NCBI GenBank assembly: GCA_903862655.1
Contig: CAIOZA010000015.1
Coordinates: 1 to 64,000 of the forward strand
Direction of reading: 5' to 3'
From: an uncultured Ignavibacteria bacterium
GTDB taxonomy: Bacteria; Bacteroidota; Ignavibacteria; Kapaibacteriales; UBA2268
Length of the DNA stretch: 64,000 nucleotides
The notes under the pieces were generated by a model. That model saw only the letters and a program-made list of their open reading frames with translations, made no database searches and was not told where the DNA came from. Positions 31,084 to 39,944 of the stretch are shown piece by piece. The first letter of the stretch is position 1, and each line of letters begins with the position of its first letter. Both the position numbers and the translations under genes were made by a program.

Positions 31084-31133
31084 GTCATTCCGAACGCAGT
31101 GAGATGCCGTAGGCCTAGCGTAGCGAATCCATG
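31084..31133. repeat. Dispersed intergenic repeat, copy 1 of an inverted pair
   Basis: About 50 bases beginning GTCATTCCGAACGCAGTGAG. A diverged copy in opposite orientation lies at 34034-34084, so the two copies flank tex. The GC-rich, palindrome-prone text differs sharply from the AT-rich surroundings and resembles REP-like elements common in Bacteroidota and Chlorobiota genomes. Confidence 0.75.
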
Positions 31134-31159
31134 TATTTGTATTGTCCTGTAAAAACAGC

Positions 31160-31242
31160 CTGGATGCGCTTCGCAGTCCTTCGAAACTCACGGTCGCTAC
31201 GCTCCCTCAGATGACATAATCATAGTTTTCACACAGTCTCAT
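31160..31242. repeat. Dispersed intergenic repeat, copy A (83 bp)
   Basis: From CTGGATGCGCTTCGCAGTCC to CACACAGTCTCAT. A near-identical 84-base copy is at 47699-47782, same orientation, differing by a handful of substitutions and one base of length. Contains the short palindromes GCGCTTCGC and CGGTCGCTACG. No ORF inside. Confidence 0.9.
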
Positions 31243-31265
31243 ACTCAGGATTAACAAAACGAAAA

Positions 31266-33500
31266 TTATTTAAATCTATTCTTCAAATCATCAAGTGAAT
31301 TTTTCTTTTCTGCTTTAAATTCTTCCACTAATTTTTTGGCTCCCAGATTCTTAGGATTTCTCATTGACAGACTAATTCTCTTAAGTCCCTCATTAACGTC
31401 AACCACAGTAACCTTAACGATCTGACCAACTTTCACAATCTCCGCCGGATTTTTAACAAACTTATCAGCCATTTCCGATACATGCACTAGTCCATCCTGA
31501 TGAACTCCAATATCCACAAATGCGCCGAAGTTTGTTATGTTTGTGATTACCCCCTCGAGTTCCATCCCATTCTTCAAATCAGAAATTTTTGTTACCCCGT
31601 CGGAAAATGTTGCATAGCTGAACACTTCTCGCGGATCACGTCCGGGCTTTCTCAGTTCAGTAACAATATCCGCCAGGGTTGGCAATCCAACTTTATCGTT
31701 CACATATTTATTCAGATCAATATTTTCGAAAAGTTCCGGAAATATTGTCAAATCTTTTATCGGTTTATTTAAATCTTTAGCAATATTTTCAACGATATAA
31801 TAGCTTTCGGGATGAACAGCTGTATTATCCAGTGGATTTTTTCCATTCCGGATTCTAAGAAATCCTGCGGAAAGCTCAAATGCTTTTGGGCCGAACTTCC
31901 CAACCTTCAGCAGTTCCTTTCTGCTAGAAAACGCGCCGTTCTGATTCCGCCATTCGATTATGTTCTTGGCTATTCCTGAATTTAAACCGGAAACATAAGA
32001 TAGTAGCTCCTTTGATGCCGTATTCAGGTCAACTCCAACGTAGTTCACACAGCTGACAACAGTTTCATCCAGTTTCTTCTTCAGTAAATTCTGATCAACA
32101 TCGTGTTGATATTGACCTACTCCGATTGACTTAGGATCAATCTTAACGAGTTCTGCCAGTGGATCCTGCAAGCGTCTTCCGATGCTTATTGCACCCCTCA
32201 CTGTCAGATCGAGGTCGGGGAATTCTTCATTGGCAACCTTGCTGGCAGAATAAATAGATGCTCCCGATTCGTTTACTAAAACTTTAACAGGTTTCGGTGT
32301 GAGATCAGCAAGCAGCTTAGTCACAAACTCATCAGCTTCTCGTCCTCCGGTACCATTGCCGATGGCTATTAACTCAATATTATATTTAGAGATAAGATGT
32401 TTAATTATTTTCTCTGCATCTGATTTTCTATTATTTTCAAATGGGAAGATAGTGTGATATTCCAGAAACTTGCCTGTGCTATCCATCACAGAAACCTTAC
32501 ATCCGGTTCTGAAACCAGGATCAATTCCGATTGTGGGCTTCATTCCGGCAGGTGACGAAAGCAATAACTGACGCATATTTGATTCGAAAACGCGAACAGA
32601 TTCTTCGTCTGCTTTCTCCTTTTTCAAAAATCGGACTTCAGCGGTGATGGATGTCTTCATCAGTCTGTTGAATCCATCTTTTACCACATGTGAGTAAAAA
32701 TCAATAAGATTTTGCTTAGTCGAGAAAATCAATTTATAGTTGAAATATTTGAGTATATACGCTTCGTCAAAATTCAAATCAAGATCAATAATGCCTTCAG
32801 TTTCACCACGCCTTAGAGCAAGCATAGTGTGAGCCTGAACAGAAGTAACTGTAGCCTCAAATTTACGGTACATTTCGTACTTAGTTGTTCCTTCGGCATG
32901 TTCCGGTTTAATCTTCGAAACAAATAATCCTTCCCTCAATAAATACTCTCTCACCCATGAGCGGAGGTCTGCAGTTTCGGCGATTTCTTCCGCCAAAATA
33001 TCAGAGGCTCCCCTTAGAGCTTCATCGGCAGAGTTAACACCTTTTTCGGCATCGATGAATTTTTCACCTTCGGACTCAAGATTGAGATCAGGAGCATCAG
33101 CTCGGTTATACTCTTTAATCAGGATTGCCAGAGGTTCAAGACCTTTCTCTCGTGCAATTGTAGCGCGTGTCAGCTTTTTGGGTTTATATGGCAGATAGAG
33201 ATCTTCGAGTTCCGTTTTTTGTAAACAGTCTGTAATCCTGTCTCTAAGCTCATCAGTCAGTTTACCCTGCTCTTCAATTGATTTTAGAATCGTTTGTTTC
33301 CTGGCTTCAATTTCAGTAAGATAGTCGAACCTGTCGAACAAATCCCTGAGAACGTTTTCGTCAAGTTCACCGGTGCGTTCTTTTCTGTATCGCGCTATGA
33401 AAGGGATTGTACCGCCTTCTTTCTTCAAGTCGAGAGAATTATCCACCTGCCATGGCTTTAATTTAAGTTCACCTGATATTTGCTTGTTTATATCAATCAT
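31266..33500 (-). CDS. tex: Tex-family transcription accessory / RNA-binding protein
   Basis: 744 residues, full length for Tex. Cytoplasmic nucleic-acid-binding protein related to eukaryotic Spt6. Visible in order: N-terminal HTH region with TIPFIARYRKERTGELDE near 29-46; LPYKPKKLTRATIAREKGLEPLA near 97-119; YqgF/RNase H-like domain with TIGIDPGFRTGCKVSVMD near 323-340; HhH modules (YVGVDLNTASKELLSYVSGL, NGAFSSRKELLKVGKFGPKAFE); and a C-terminal S1 domain (MELEGVITNITNFGAFVDIG, DGLVHVSEMAD). Single gene, flanked on both sides by dispersed repeats. Confidence 0.97.
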   Translation of the reverse strand: MIDINKQISGELKLKPWQVDNSLDLKKEGGTIPFIARYRKERTGELDENVLRDLFDRFDYLTEIEARKQTILKSIEEQGKLTDELRDRITDCLQKTELEDLYLPYKPKKLTRATIAREKGLEPLAILIKEYNRADAPDLNLESEGEKFIDAEKGVNSADEALRGASDILAEEIAETADLRSWVREYLLREGLFVSKIKPEHAEGTTKYEMYRKFEATVTSVQAHTMLALRRGETEGIIDLDLNFDEAYILKYFNYKLIFSTKQNLIDFYSHVVKDGFNRLMKTSITAEVRFLKKEKADEESVRVFESNMRQLLLSSPAGMKPTIGIDPGFRTGCKVSVMDSTGKFLEYHTIFPFENNRKSDAEKIIKHLISKYNIELIAIGNGTGGREADEFVTKLLADLTPKPVKVLVNESGASIYSASKVANEEFPDLDLTVRGAISIGRRLQDPLAELVKIDPKSIGVGQYQHDVDQNLLKKKLDETVVSCVNYVGVDLNTASKELLSYVSGLNSGIAKNIIEWRNQNGAFSSRKELLKVGKFGPKAFELSAGFLRIRNGKNPLDNTAVHPESYYIVENIAKDLNKPIKDLTIFPELFENIDLNKYVNDKVGLPTLADIVTELRKPGRDPREVFSYATFSDGVTKISDLKNGMELEGVITNITNFGAFVDIGVHQDGLVHVSEMADKFVKNPAEIVKVGQIVKVTVVDVNEGLKRISLSMRNPKNLGAKKLVEEFKAEKKNSLDDLKNRFK

Positions 33501-33703
33501 GTAACATTATAATTTTTTGGTAAAACACTCAATGAAAATTACAAAGAATGTTGAATATTACAAAGACATGCGGGTAATTTGTTTAGGTGGAGAATTTGTC
33601 AATAAATTAGGAATACTTTTGTCTGAACAGGGATTCTTGTGATTTTTGGGATTAAAGACATGATTAAATGCAGTTCAAATTATTCATTAATTCGGGAAAC
33701 CCA

Positions 33704-33730
33704 CCAACCCCATTTGAAAAAGGGGGTTGG
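33704..33730. repeat. Short palindromic intergenic element
   Basis: CCAACCCC (33704-33711) faces GGGGGTTGG (33722-33730) around TTTGAAAA-type sequence. GC-rich hairpin in the 605-base gene-free stretch between tex and the large T9SS gene. Either a small repeat element or a terminator without T-run. Confidence 0.55.
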
Positions 33731-33754
33731 TTAACTCTCTTTAAAACATTATGG

Positions 33755-33900
33755 AATCAATAGCCACGAGCTTTAGCTCATGGAAATATTTCTAATTATT
33801 TTCATTGACTTTAGACGAAATTACACTTTTTGTTGGGATAAATCCCCAAATAAAATCATTTTTTCTTTTCACCACGAGCTAAAGCTCTTGGCTATTGATT
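33755..33900. repeat. BIME-like element: two 29-bp palindromic arms in inverted orientation
   Basis: Arm 1 at 33755-33783 (AATCAATAGCCACGAGCTTT then AGCTCATGG) is the reverse complement of arm 2 at 33872-33900 with two mismatches. Each arm is itself an imperfect palindrome centred on GAGCTNNAGCTC. The 88 bases between are AT-rich with no ORF. The design is that of paired REP elements. The rest of the gene-free stretch 33501-34105 holds this element, the hairpin at 33704 and the repeat at 34034, and nothing else I recognise. Confidence 0.8.
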
Positions 33901-34033
33901 GATTTACAAAGAATGAACCAACTCTGCGTACGGGACGGCAGATAGTTTTGTTAGGTTTTACATATTGCTATCAATCTGTTGTCCCAATGGAATAGAATAC
34001 ATGGATTTCTCACTTTGTTCGAAATGACAGGCT

Positions 34034-34084
34034 CAATAGATTCGCTTCGCCTGGACTACGGCACCTCACTGCGTTCGTAACGAC
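34034..34084. repeat. Dispersed intergenic repeat, inverted copy of 31084-31133
   Basis: Reads ATTCGCTTCGCCTGGACTAC then GGCACCTCACTGCGTTCG, matching the reverse complement of 31084-31133 at roughly four bases in five. The preceding text, GGATTTCTCACTTTGTTCGA, belongs to the same repeat style. Confidence 0.7.
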
Positions 34085-34105
34085 AGAGAAAAGCTCATAA
34101 GATTT

Positions 34106-37100
34106 TTATTTTATCACACTTAAAGTGCTTATGAACATCTCACCGTTGCCGCTTATTATCATTTTGTAAATTCCTGATCTTAAGTTCTCGGTTGGTAAAA
34201 CGAAGTCTATATAATGTCTTACTACCTTCGAGTTGTCGATAGTATATTGTGCGATTTCAGAACCATCAATAGAATAGATCACAAGAGTATATTTTCCTTC
34301 GCTCGTGTTAATAATGCTGATTTCAGTCGACTCCCCTGCCGGATTAGGAGCAATGCTCATCATCATTTTGTCGGAAATCATGATTCTGTTTATGTCCTGA
34401 AAGCACACACTCAAAGCTTCTAATCTGCCTGTCTTCAATTCGGATCTGACAAGTGGATTCCCCCAATTAAAATAGTCAATTATCAGTGGGGTAAATGCGT
34501 GTTCTCCAAGAAGAATTGTTCCCGTCACTTCAGAAAGAACGGTTTCTCTACCTGAAATGATAGCATTATTGTCTTCAATTTTCAGTATTCTTTCGCCATT
34601 GATTATCGTATCATGACGAATAATTCCGTTTGTAAGGATTTCCGGAAGAAAGACATCGGCATAAAATCTCAGCTGTGCAGTGTATGAACTGACAACTGGA
34701 ACAGAACCATAATATAAAATATTTGCCCTGATGGGTATTCTGAACTTTTTTGTTCCTATTATTCCGAAAGTATCAGGCATACTCACTCTGACTGTGCCGA
34801 TTCCGGCACCAGTCAAGGCCACGAATATCCTGGCCCTGCATGGCTTACTTATTTCGAAAACAATAGTATCCTTATAATACATTATGTCTTGGGGACTGAA
34901 TTTCACAGTAAGCTTGTGAATTTTTCCGATAGCTAGCTCTACTTCACTGTTTTCACTTATCACTTCGAAAGCAGAATTTGTACCAATGGCATAAATAGTA
35001 TCAATAATAATTTTATCCTGAGATCCAGCCCAGTATTCGATTGACATATTCCTGTTGGTTAGTCTGTCAGTCCCACCGAAATCTAAATTCTCCAAACCGC
35101 TAATATCAGCGACGGCATCATGTATGTCAGCCTCGGATGTGCTTTCGCAACCGGTTGAGTCGAAAACTGAAAGTCTGTATGTGCCGGCTTTGCCGATTCG
35201 GATAGATCTGCCTGTGTCTCCAGTGTTCCATTGGTATTTAACATAAGGATTTTCAGCAGTCAGAGTTATCGAATCTCCAGGGCAGATAAAGTAGCCTTTG
35301 TCGCTAAGAATTTTCAGCTCAGGTTGTGGATTGAACATCACAGCTACAGAATCAACTCTTTTGCAACCTGTTTGATTCGTGACAGTCAACCTATAGATAC
35401 CACTTTTTGTTACCTGAATTGTGTCTTTTGTTTCTCCATTAGACCAGCTAATTGCATACCCGGTCTTATCTGTTATGGCTATCAATGTAACAGTGTCGCC
35501 ATTGCATAGCTTAGGTTTACGAATGATGTTTATATCAACAACAGGGCTAATCTTAAGAATTAATTCAAATTCTGAACTGTCGCGGCAGCCTGCTGGATTT
35601 GCGACTAATAGTTTATACTTCCCTGATTTCGAAACATACCTGACCGCAGATTTTATCCCATCATTCCAGGAATAATCATCAGCACTACCAATGATATTTG
35701 GAGTTAGAAGCAGACTATCTCCATCGCAGATTTCATTCAGACTTCCCTGCTTTAATGAAGCGTCTGGTTTATCGAAAATCCTGACATCAATGCTGTCCTT
35801 GCCTTTACAGCCACCGTTAGTTGCTACTTCGAGATAGTATTTTCCATCCTGTGACACCTGAATCGATGCTGTAGTGTCCCCTGTTGACCATTTATATTTG
35901 AAACCTGCCGTAGCTGGATAAGCCGTTAGATTAATAAGATCATTCCGGCAAAATGGAGGTTTGGGATTTGACTTTATCTTGATGCCAAGTTCGGTGCCGG
36001 ATTTTATAAGAACTGAGTCGATTGTTGAACATCCGTTACGTGAAAAAGCTTCAGCATAGATTGTACCTGTATTCTTTACAATGATTGATTGTGATGCTTC
36101 ACCGGTTGACCAGAGATAGGATATATCAGCATCAAATGGTTCTACCGTAAGTACCACACTATCGCCTTCACAAAAAACTGTAGGGCCGTTAGCTGTAATT
36201 TTAAATTCAGGTTTCTTGATATTTAGTATTTGTATCGAAGTAGTACGGATGCAGCCATCTTTCTCAATATTTAAGTAAAAGATACCTCCATGAGTAATTT
36301 TAGTAATTTGAGCCGAGTCACCGTTGGACCAGTTATATTTATAAACAGAGCCTTCAGGCTTGGCGGTTAAGATCATCGTATCGCCCTCGCAGAGGACTTT
36401 CGGCCCGATAACGATTATCTCGGGAATAAATCCGGGCACTGTTTTGATGTCTATTGTGTCACTGGCTCTGCAACCATTTGATTCAACCGTAACTGAGTAT
36501 TTCCCTGCTTTGTTGATAGTTATCGTATTTGCAGTCTCAAAAGTGCTCCACAAATAGCTGTAATCACTTCCCTGAGGTTGAGCAAATAGCTTCAAACTGT
36601 CACCCTCGCATATTATAGTGCTTCCGTCAGGAATAATTCTTGCTTTAGGTTTCGAAACAACTTTTATGAAAAGACTATCACTGAATTTGATTGATCCAGC
36701 GTTAACTGAGATATAATAATATCCACCCTGGTTTGAAGACACTTTAGACAAAGTCAGATTTGGTCCTAAAGAACTAAAGCCCATAGGTCCTGTCCATTTG
36801 AAAGAAGCAATGGGAATTGAGCATGAAAGCTTGCATTCTGTATTGATAGAATCCCCCTCGCATATAGTTAATATGCTCGGAATATAAATCCAGGCGTAAA
36901 AACTTTGGATTGTTGCAGGCAATCCCATGTTTGATCTGTGACTCCCAAGATTTATTGATGGCCCTGTCTGAACACTGATATCAATGCCCTTATTCGGTTC
37001 ATTTATTTTCTTCAAAATCGTATTATTGTTGTATGCAACATAGATTCTTCCGTCAGGAGCTAACTGCAGTCCAAAATAAGAACCATTGATGTCCATAACA

Positions 37101-37999
37101 GTTTTAATCGAATTTATGATCCGGGATGAATCCTTACTGCTAACATCATATGAATTGATAAAAAATCTTGAACTGATAAACATTTGGGAACAATCAGGTG
37201 AGAATTCTGCTGAATACGGCATAGCCCTTGTCTTTATATCGGAATAAACAGGAAGAAGGATTGTGTTACTGATGATCCCGTTGCTGCGATTAAATAATGA
37301 GAGTTCAACAAGTGTATCTGATGGCAAGGTGCAGGCAACCATCGACCCGTCAGGAGAAATTTTAATATTACCCTTTTCGTTGTCAGTTGAACCTTTGTGT
37401 ATCGTTCCTACGTGTGAAATAATCGGAGTAATACTTATTCCGCTATTATTAATCAATATTGAAAAGTAACTGTTATTAAGCCACCCATGTGCGACAAGCC
37501 ATATATCCACACCGTTTGTGTGATGAACAGCTGACATCTTTTGTGTTACATTCGGCAGAAACTGATTATTTTTATTTGTTACATCGCCGAGACCAGCATT
37601 TAGTCGGATGTCAACAGTGGAGTAGGCTAAAGTACGTGAAAAGGCATTGATTGTGAAAATATAATAAATAAACTGACTCATTGGTTTAGGAATAATTAAT
37701 GCTCCCTGCGAAGCTGTGTTAGATCCTCCAAGACCTGAACCATTCGGCATTATTTCGTGATTCTTGTTCCAGACAGTTTCGCCGTCAGTATAAAAGAGTA
37801 AGTTACCGGTTGAATCCGAGATTACAGAACAAGCCTCAGGAGAAGCGAGTTGCCCGTCTGACATCACACTTGGTGCAGTGCCGCTAGGATTGAATGTTAT
37901 CCCGGCACTATTGCCAAAATACCAGTTATATGCTTCCTTTTGAGAAAATGCAGTATAAATGGTAATTAGAACAATAAATATATAAGTATATTTTTTCAA
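34106..37999 (-). CDS. Large secreted beta-propeller / Ig-repeat protein with T9SS sorting domain
   Basis: 1297 residues. Signal peptide MKKYTYIFIVLITIYTAFSQ. Residues about 20-375 are a propeller-like region typical of Bacteroidota surface proteins (YNWYFGNSAGITFNPSG, NLLFYTDGETVWNKNHE, PDGRIYVAYNNN). About 375-960 holds some seven Ig/PKD-like units of 80-90 residues with CEGDSVVLTAxP, YLWSTG, IxVxxxGxYxxxV and GCxxxDS. About 965-1070 looks like an ASH/choice-of-anchor module (LDFGGTDRL, LTVKFSPQDIMYYKDTIVFE). The end is a T9SS type A domain (SIAPNPAGESTEISI, LVIYSIDGSEIAQY, LRSGIYKMIISG). It starts 12 bases after the stop of the lipoprotein gene in the ECF-sigma cluster, so it is probably translated from the same transcript. 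Confidence 0.83.
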   Translation of the reverse strand: MKKYTYIFIVLITIYTAFSQKEAYNWYFGNSAGITFNPSGTAPSVMSDGQLASPEACSVISDSTGNLLFYTDGETVWNKNHEIMPNGSGLGGSNTASQGALIIPKPMSQFIYYIFTINAFSRTLAYSTVDIRLNAGLGDVTNKNNQFLPNVTQKMSAVHHTNGVDIWLVAHGWLNNSYFSILINNSGISITPIISHVGTIHKGSTDNEKGNIKISPDGSMVACTLPSDTLVELSLFNRSNGIISNTILLPVYSDIKTRAMPYSAEFSPDCSQMFISSRFFINSYDVSSKDSSRIINSIKTVMDINGSYFGLQLAPDGRIYVAYNNNTILKKINEPNKGIDISVQTGPSINLGSHRSNMGLPATIQSFYAWIYIPSILTICEGDSINTECKLSCSIPIASFKWTGPMGFSSLGPNLTLSKVSSNQGGYYYISVNAGSIKFSDSLFIKVVSKPKARIIPDGSTIICEGDSLKLFAQPQGSDYSYLWSTFETANTITINKAGKYSVTVESNGCRASDTIDIKTVPGFIPEIIVIGPKVLCEGDTMILTAKPEGSVYKYNWSNGDSAQITKITHGGIFYLNIEKDGCIRTTSIQILNIKKPEFKITANGPTVFCEGDSVVLTVEPFDADISYLWSTGEASQSIIVKNTGTIYAEAFSRNGCSTIDSVLIKSGTELGIKIKSNPKPPFCRNDLINLTAYPATAGFKYKWSTGDTTASIQVSQDGKYYLEVATNGGCKGKDSIDVRIFDKPDASLKQGSLNEICDGDSLLLTPNIIGSADDYSWNDGIKSAVRYVSKSGKYKLLVANPAGCRDSSEFELILKISPVVDINIIRKPKLCNGDTVTLIAITDKTGYAISWSNGETKDTIQVTKSGIYRLTVTNQTGCKRVDSVAVMFNPQPELKILSDKGYFICPGDSITLTAENPYVKYQWNTGDTGRSIRIGKAGTYRLSVFDSTGCESTSEADIHDAVADISGLENLDFGGTDRLTNRNMSIEYWAGSQDKIIIDTIYAIGTNSAFEVISENSEVELAIGKIHKLTVKFSPQDIMYYKDTIVFEISKPCRARIFVALTGAGIGTVRVSMPDTFGIIGTKKFRIPIRANILYYGSVPVVSSYTAQLRFYADVFLPEILTNGIIRHDTIINGERILKIEDNNAIISGRETVLSEVTGTILLGEHAFTPLIIDYFNWGNPLVRSELKTGRLEALSVCFQDINRIMISDKMMMSIAPNPAGESTEISIINTSEGKYTLVIYSIDGSEIAQYTIDNSKVVRHYIDFVLPTENLRSGIYKMIISGNGEMFISTLSVIK

Positions 38000-38011
38000 A
38001 ATTTTAGTTAA

Positions 38012-38638
38012 TCATTTAATTGTAAAATCAATCAGTTCCAAAGAATAAGATAGATACTTAACGTCTGCGGTCTCGTCGACATAGGTTTCCCGTTTGATTA
38101 AACCTACCTTAGCAGAGTAATAGATATTGGAATATTCCCAGCCTTTTGGTGTATTGGTTATATCCCCATAGTAATAACACATAAAAGAGCCTGCTGTTAC
38201 ACTTATCAAAGTATCGATTATATTGATATTTCTCTGTGATGACTCAACCTGCCATGTAAATCCAGGCAAGCCCGGATATTTTGCTTCGAGCCACTCGATA
38301 ACCGGAACTGAGCCGATTTTGCTCATGCGAAGCCCATCGGGGAAATTGCTCTGCCAGACTGTATCTCTCATGCTTGTGATAAACCATCTGGATTTGTCGA
38401 TAATTGTGTCTTTCCGAACAGAATCCACAACAATCCCAGATGTCAGGAGTGTCCCTTTGCTGTCATACTTTTTGTAAAGATATTTCCAGACATTACCAAA
38501 CTTCAATGGCTTGATTCCATTCATATTCAGAGTGTCATTTTTTGCTGGGATTTTGATTATATTGTCATCAATTACAATAGGATCTTTGCAGGAATAAAGC
38601 AACAGAAAAGCCAGCGATAATGTAAACAAAATCGCCAT
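38012..38638 (-). CDS. Predicted lipoprotein in the ECF-sigma cluster
   Basis: The frame opens at 38707, but I place the start at 38638: from there the leader MAILFTLSLAFLLLYS runs straight into a lipobox Cys (LYSC) and KDPIVIDDN, whereas the longer version would put 23 polar residues ahead of the signal peptide and would span a terminator-like hairpin (38644-38674). About 208 residues. The mature part contains LNMNGIKPLKFGNVWKYLYKKYDSKG-like sequence, split by short beta strands; no family recognised, though extracellular proteins of this phylum often carry similar GNVWxY phrases. Twelve bases upstream of the T9SS propeller gene. Confidence 0.7.
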   Translation of the reverse strand: MAILFTLSLAFLLLYSCKDPIVIDDNIIKIPAKNDTLNMNGIKPLKFGNVWKYLYKKYDSKGTLLTSGIVVDSVRKDTIIDKSRWFITSMRDTVWQSNFPDGLRMSKIGSVPVIEWLEAKYPGLPGFTWQVESSQRNINIIDTLISVTAGSFMCYYYGDITNTPKGWEYSNIYYSAKVGLIKRETYVDETADVKYLSYSLELIDFTIK

Positions 38639-38643
38639 AGAAT

Positions 38644-38674
38644 GAAAACGGTCGGGAGTATATGCCCGACCGTC
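38644..38674 (-). terminator. Terminator-like hairpin between the anti-sigma/barrel gene and the lipoprotein gene
   Basis: Minus-strand ACGGTCGGG (38673-38665) pairs perfectly with CCCGACCGT (38656-38648) around eight bases, followed by TTTTC. It could partly end transcription after the anti-sigma/barrel gene. It also supports the downstream start chosen for the lipoprotein. Confidence 0.65.
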
Positions 38675-38712
38675 CTGAGTTATAATATTTTCTTTTGGAT
38701 CAATCAATTTCT

Positions 38713-39897
38713 TTAGAACATATACATCAATCCGTAATTTAAGCCAAATTTTGAATTATTAAAATAATTATTTTGATGTTTATATAAGATTGAGTTGTAT
38801 TCGATTCCCATCATGACCGAAAAGCTGGGAATAATTTCATATTGAACGCCTGTCATAGCTCTTCCGAGAAAACCAGCCTGATTGAGTCCAGCACTGATTT
38901 GAGCAAAGGGACTTATTCCAAAACCTAAATCACCTGTCTTGTATCTGAAAATGGCACTTGCTGTGGTGAAGTTAGGTTGTTGCTGATAGTTGAAATCCTG
39001 ACCGTTTTCCTGTCCTGAATAGGTAAGGAAGAAAGTTTCCTGTCTAATATCCAACCCTGCATAAAAGTTAGAATTTAATTTATAGAATGCCGATAATCCA
39101 GTGTTATTAAAGTTTGAAAGAACTTTAGGCCCAATAGTCGGACTCTGAGCATTCCAGTAATTTGTACCTCTAAATTCAAAGGCAAAATTTCCATCTGAAT
39201 TAATGTTTAGTCCTTCGAGAGAAGGGTTATACTTGGGCGCAGAAATGGTACTAAATTCATTTATACCGGTTCTATTTAATTCATGATTTAAATTAGTAAT
39301 CACAGAAGATTCTGCTAATAAAGGAGCATTTAGCTTGGCTTCAGCTGGTACAATCATTGCAGGCATTTCCGACATATTTACAACAGCAGCTCTTGATTTA
39401 CGGATTACATTATTTGCATTAGATTTATGTGAATTTGGAACTTCATTTGCTGAAATATTCGGAACATTGAGAACCGGAGTAGCAGGTTTCATAGCTAAGA
39501 AATTAGGATTTTGATTAACTGCTAAATCTGCTTTGGGCATCATAAACATGAAGAAACTTGCAGTCAGTGCAATGGAAACGAGTGCCGTTGCAAGATATCG
39601 TCTGTTCTGAATCATTAAACGGCTCATCGAGCCAAACCAGCCGATATTACCAGGAATGGTATTAGTTGCAGGAACCACTAGTCCAAGCTTACCGAACACA
39701 TCACTCTTGGAGGCAGAAGGAAGAGTTACCAGCCCATTAGAAGATTGAACAGCAGTTTTGATAGCCATGTGGCTTTTGAACTGCTCTTTCATAACTTCAT
39801 CAGAGGATAGCCTTAGAAACAGCTTATCTTCCTGAGCTGGATTGAGTGAACCATCCGCAAAGTCAACAATTAACTGAAAATTATCTGTGCTATTCAT
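38713..39897 (-). CDS. Anti-sigma-like inner-membrane protein fused to an outer-membrane beta-barrel domain
   Basis: 394 residues. Residues 1-98 are soluble and resemble the N-terminus of Bacteroidota anti-sigma factors (LIVDFADGSLNPAQEDKLFL, SSDEVMKEQFKSHMAIKTAV), without the HxxxCxxC zinc motif. Arg99-Arg100 precede one membrane helix at about 101-120 (YLATALVSIALTASFFMFMM), placing the N-terminus inside. A 115-residue low-complexity Pro/Asn/Ala linker follows, then about 236-394 is beta-barrel-like (FYAGLDIRQETFFLTYSG, ASAIFRYKTGDLGFGISPFA, FSVMMGIEYNSILY) ending in MYMF with the terminal aromatic typical of outer-membrane barrels. The chain could span the whole envelope. It lies 47 bases after the ECF sigma gene, whose activity it probably controls (inference). 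Confidence 0.7.
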   Translation of the reverse strand: MNSTDNFQLIVDFADGSLNPAQEDKLFLRLSSDEVMKEQFKSHMAIKTAVQSSNGLVTLPSASKSDVFGKLGLVVPATNTIPGNIGWFGSMSRLMIQNRRYLATALVSIALTASFFMFMMPKADLAVNQNPNFLAMKPATPVLNVPNISANEVPNSHKSNANNVIRKSRAAVVNMSEMPAMIVPAEAKLNAPLLAESSVITNLNHELNRTGINEFSTISAPKYNPSLEGLNINSDGNFAFEFRGTNYWNAQSPTIGPKVLSNFNNTGLSAFYKLNSNFYAGLDIRQETFFLTYSGQENGQDFNYQQQPNFTTASAIFRYKTGDLGFGISPFAQISAGLNQAGFLGRAMTGVQYEIIPSFSVMMGIEYNSILYKHQNNYFNNSKFGLNYGLMYMF

Positions 39898-39944
39898 TTA
39901 TCACCAAATCTAAAATTATTTTTAACTTTATCATATCTTAATTC

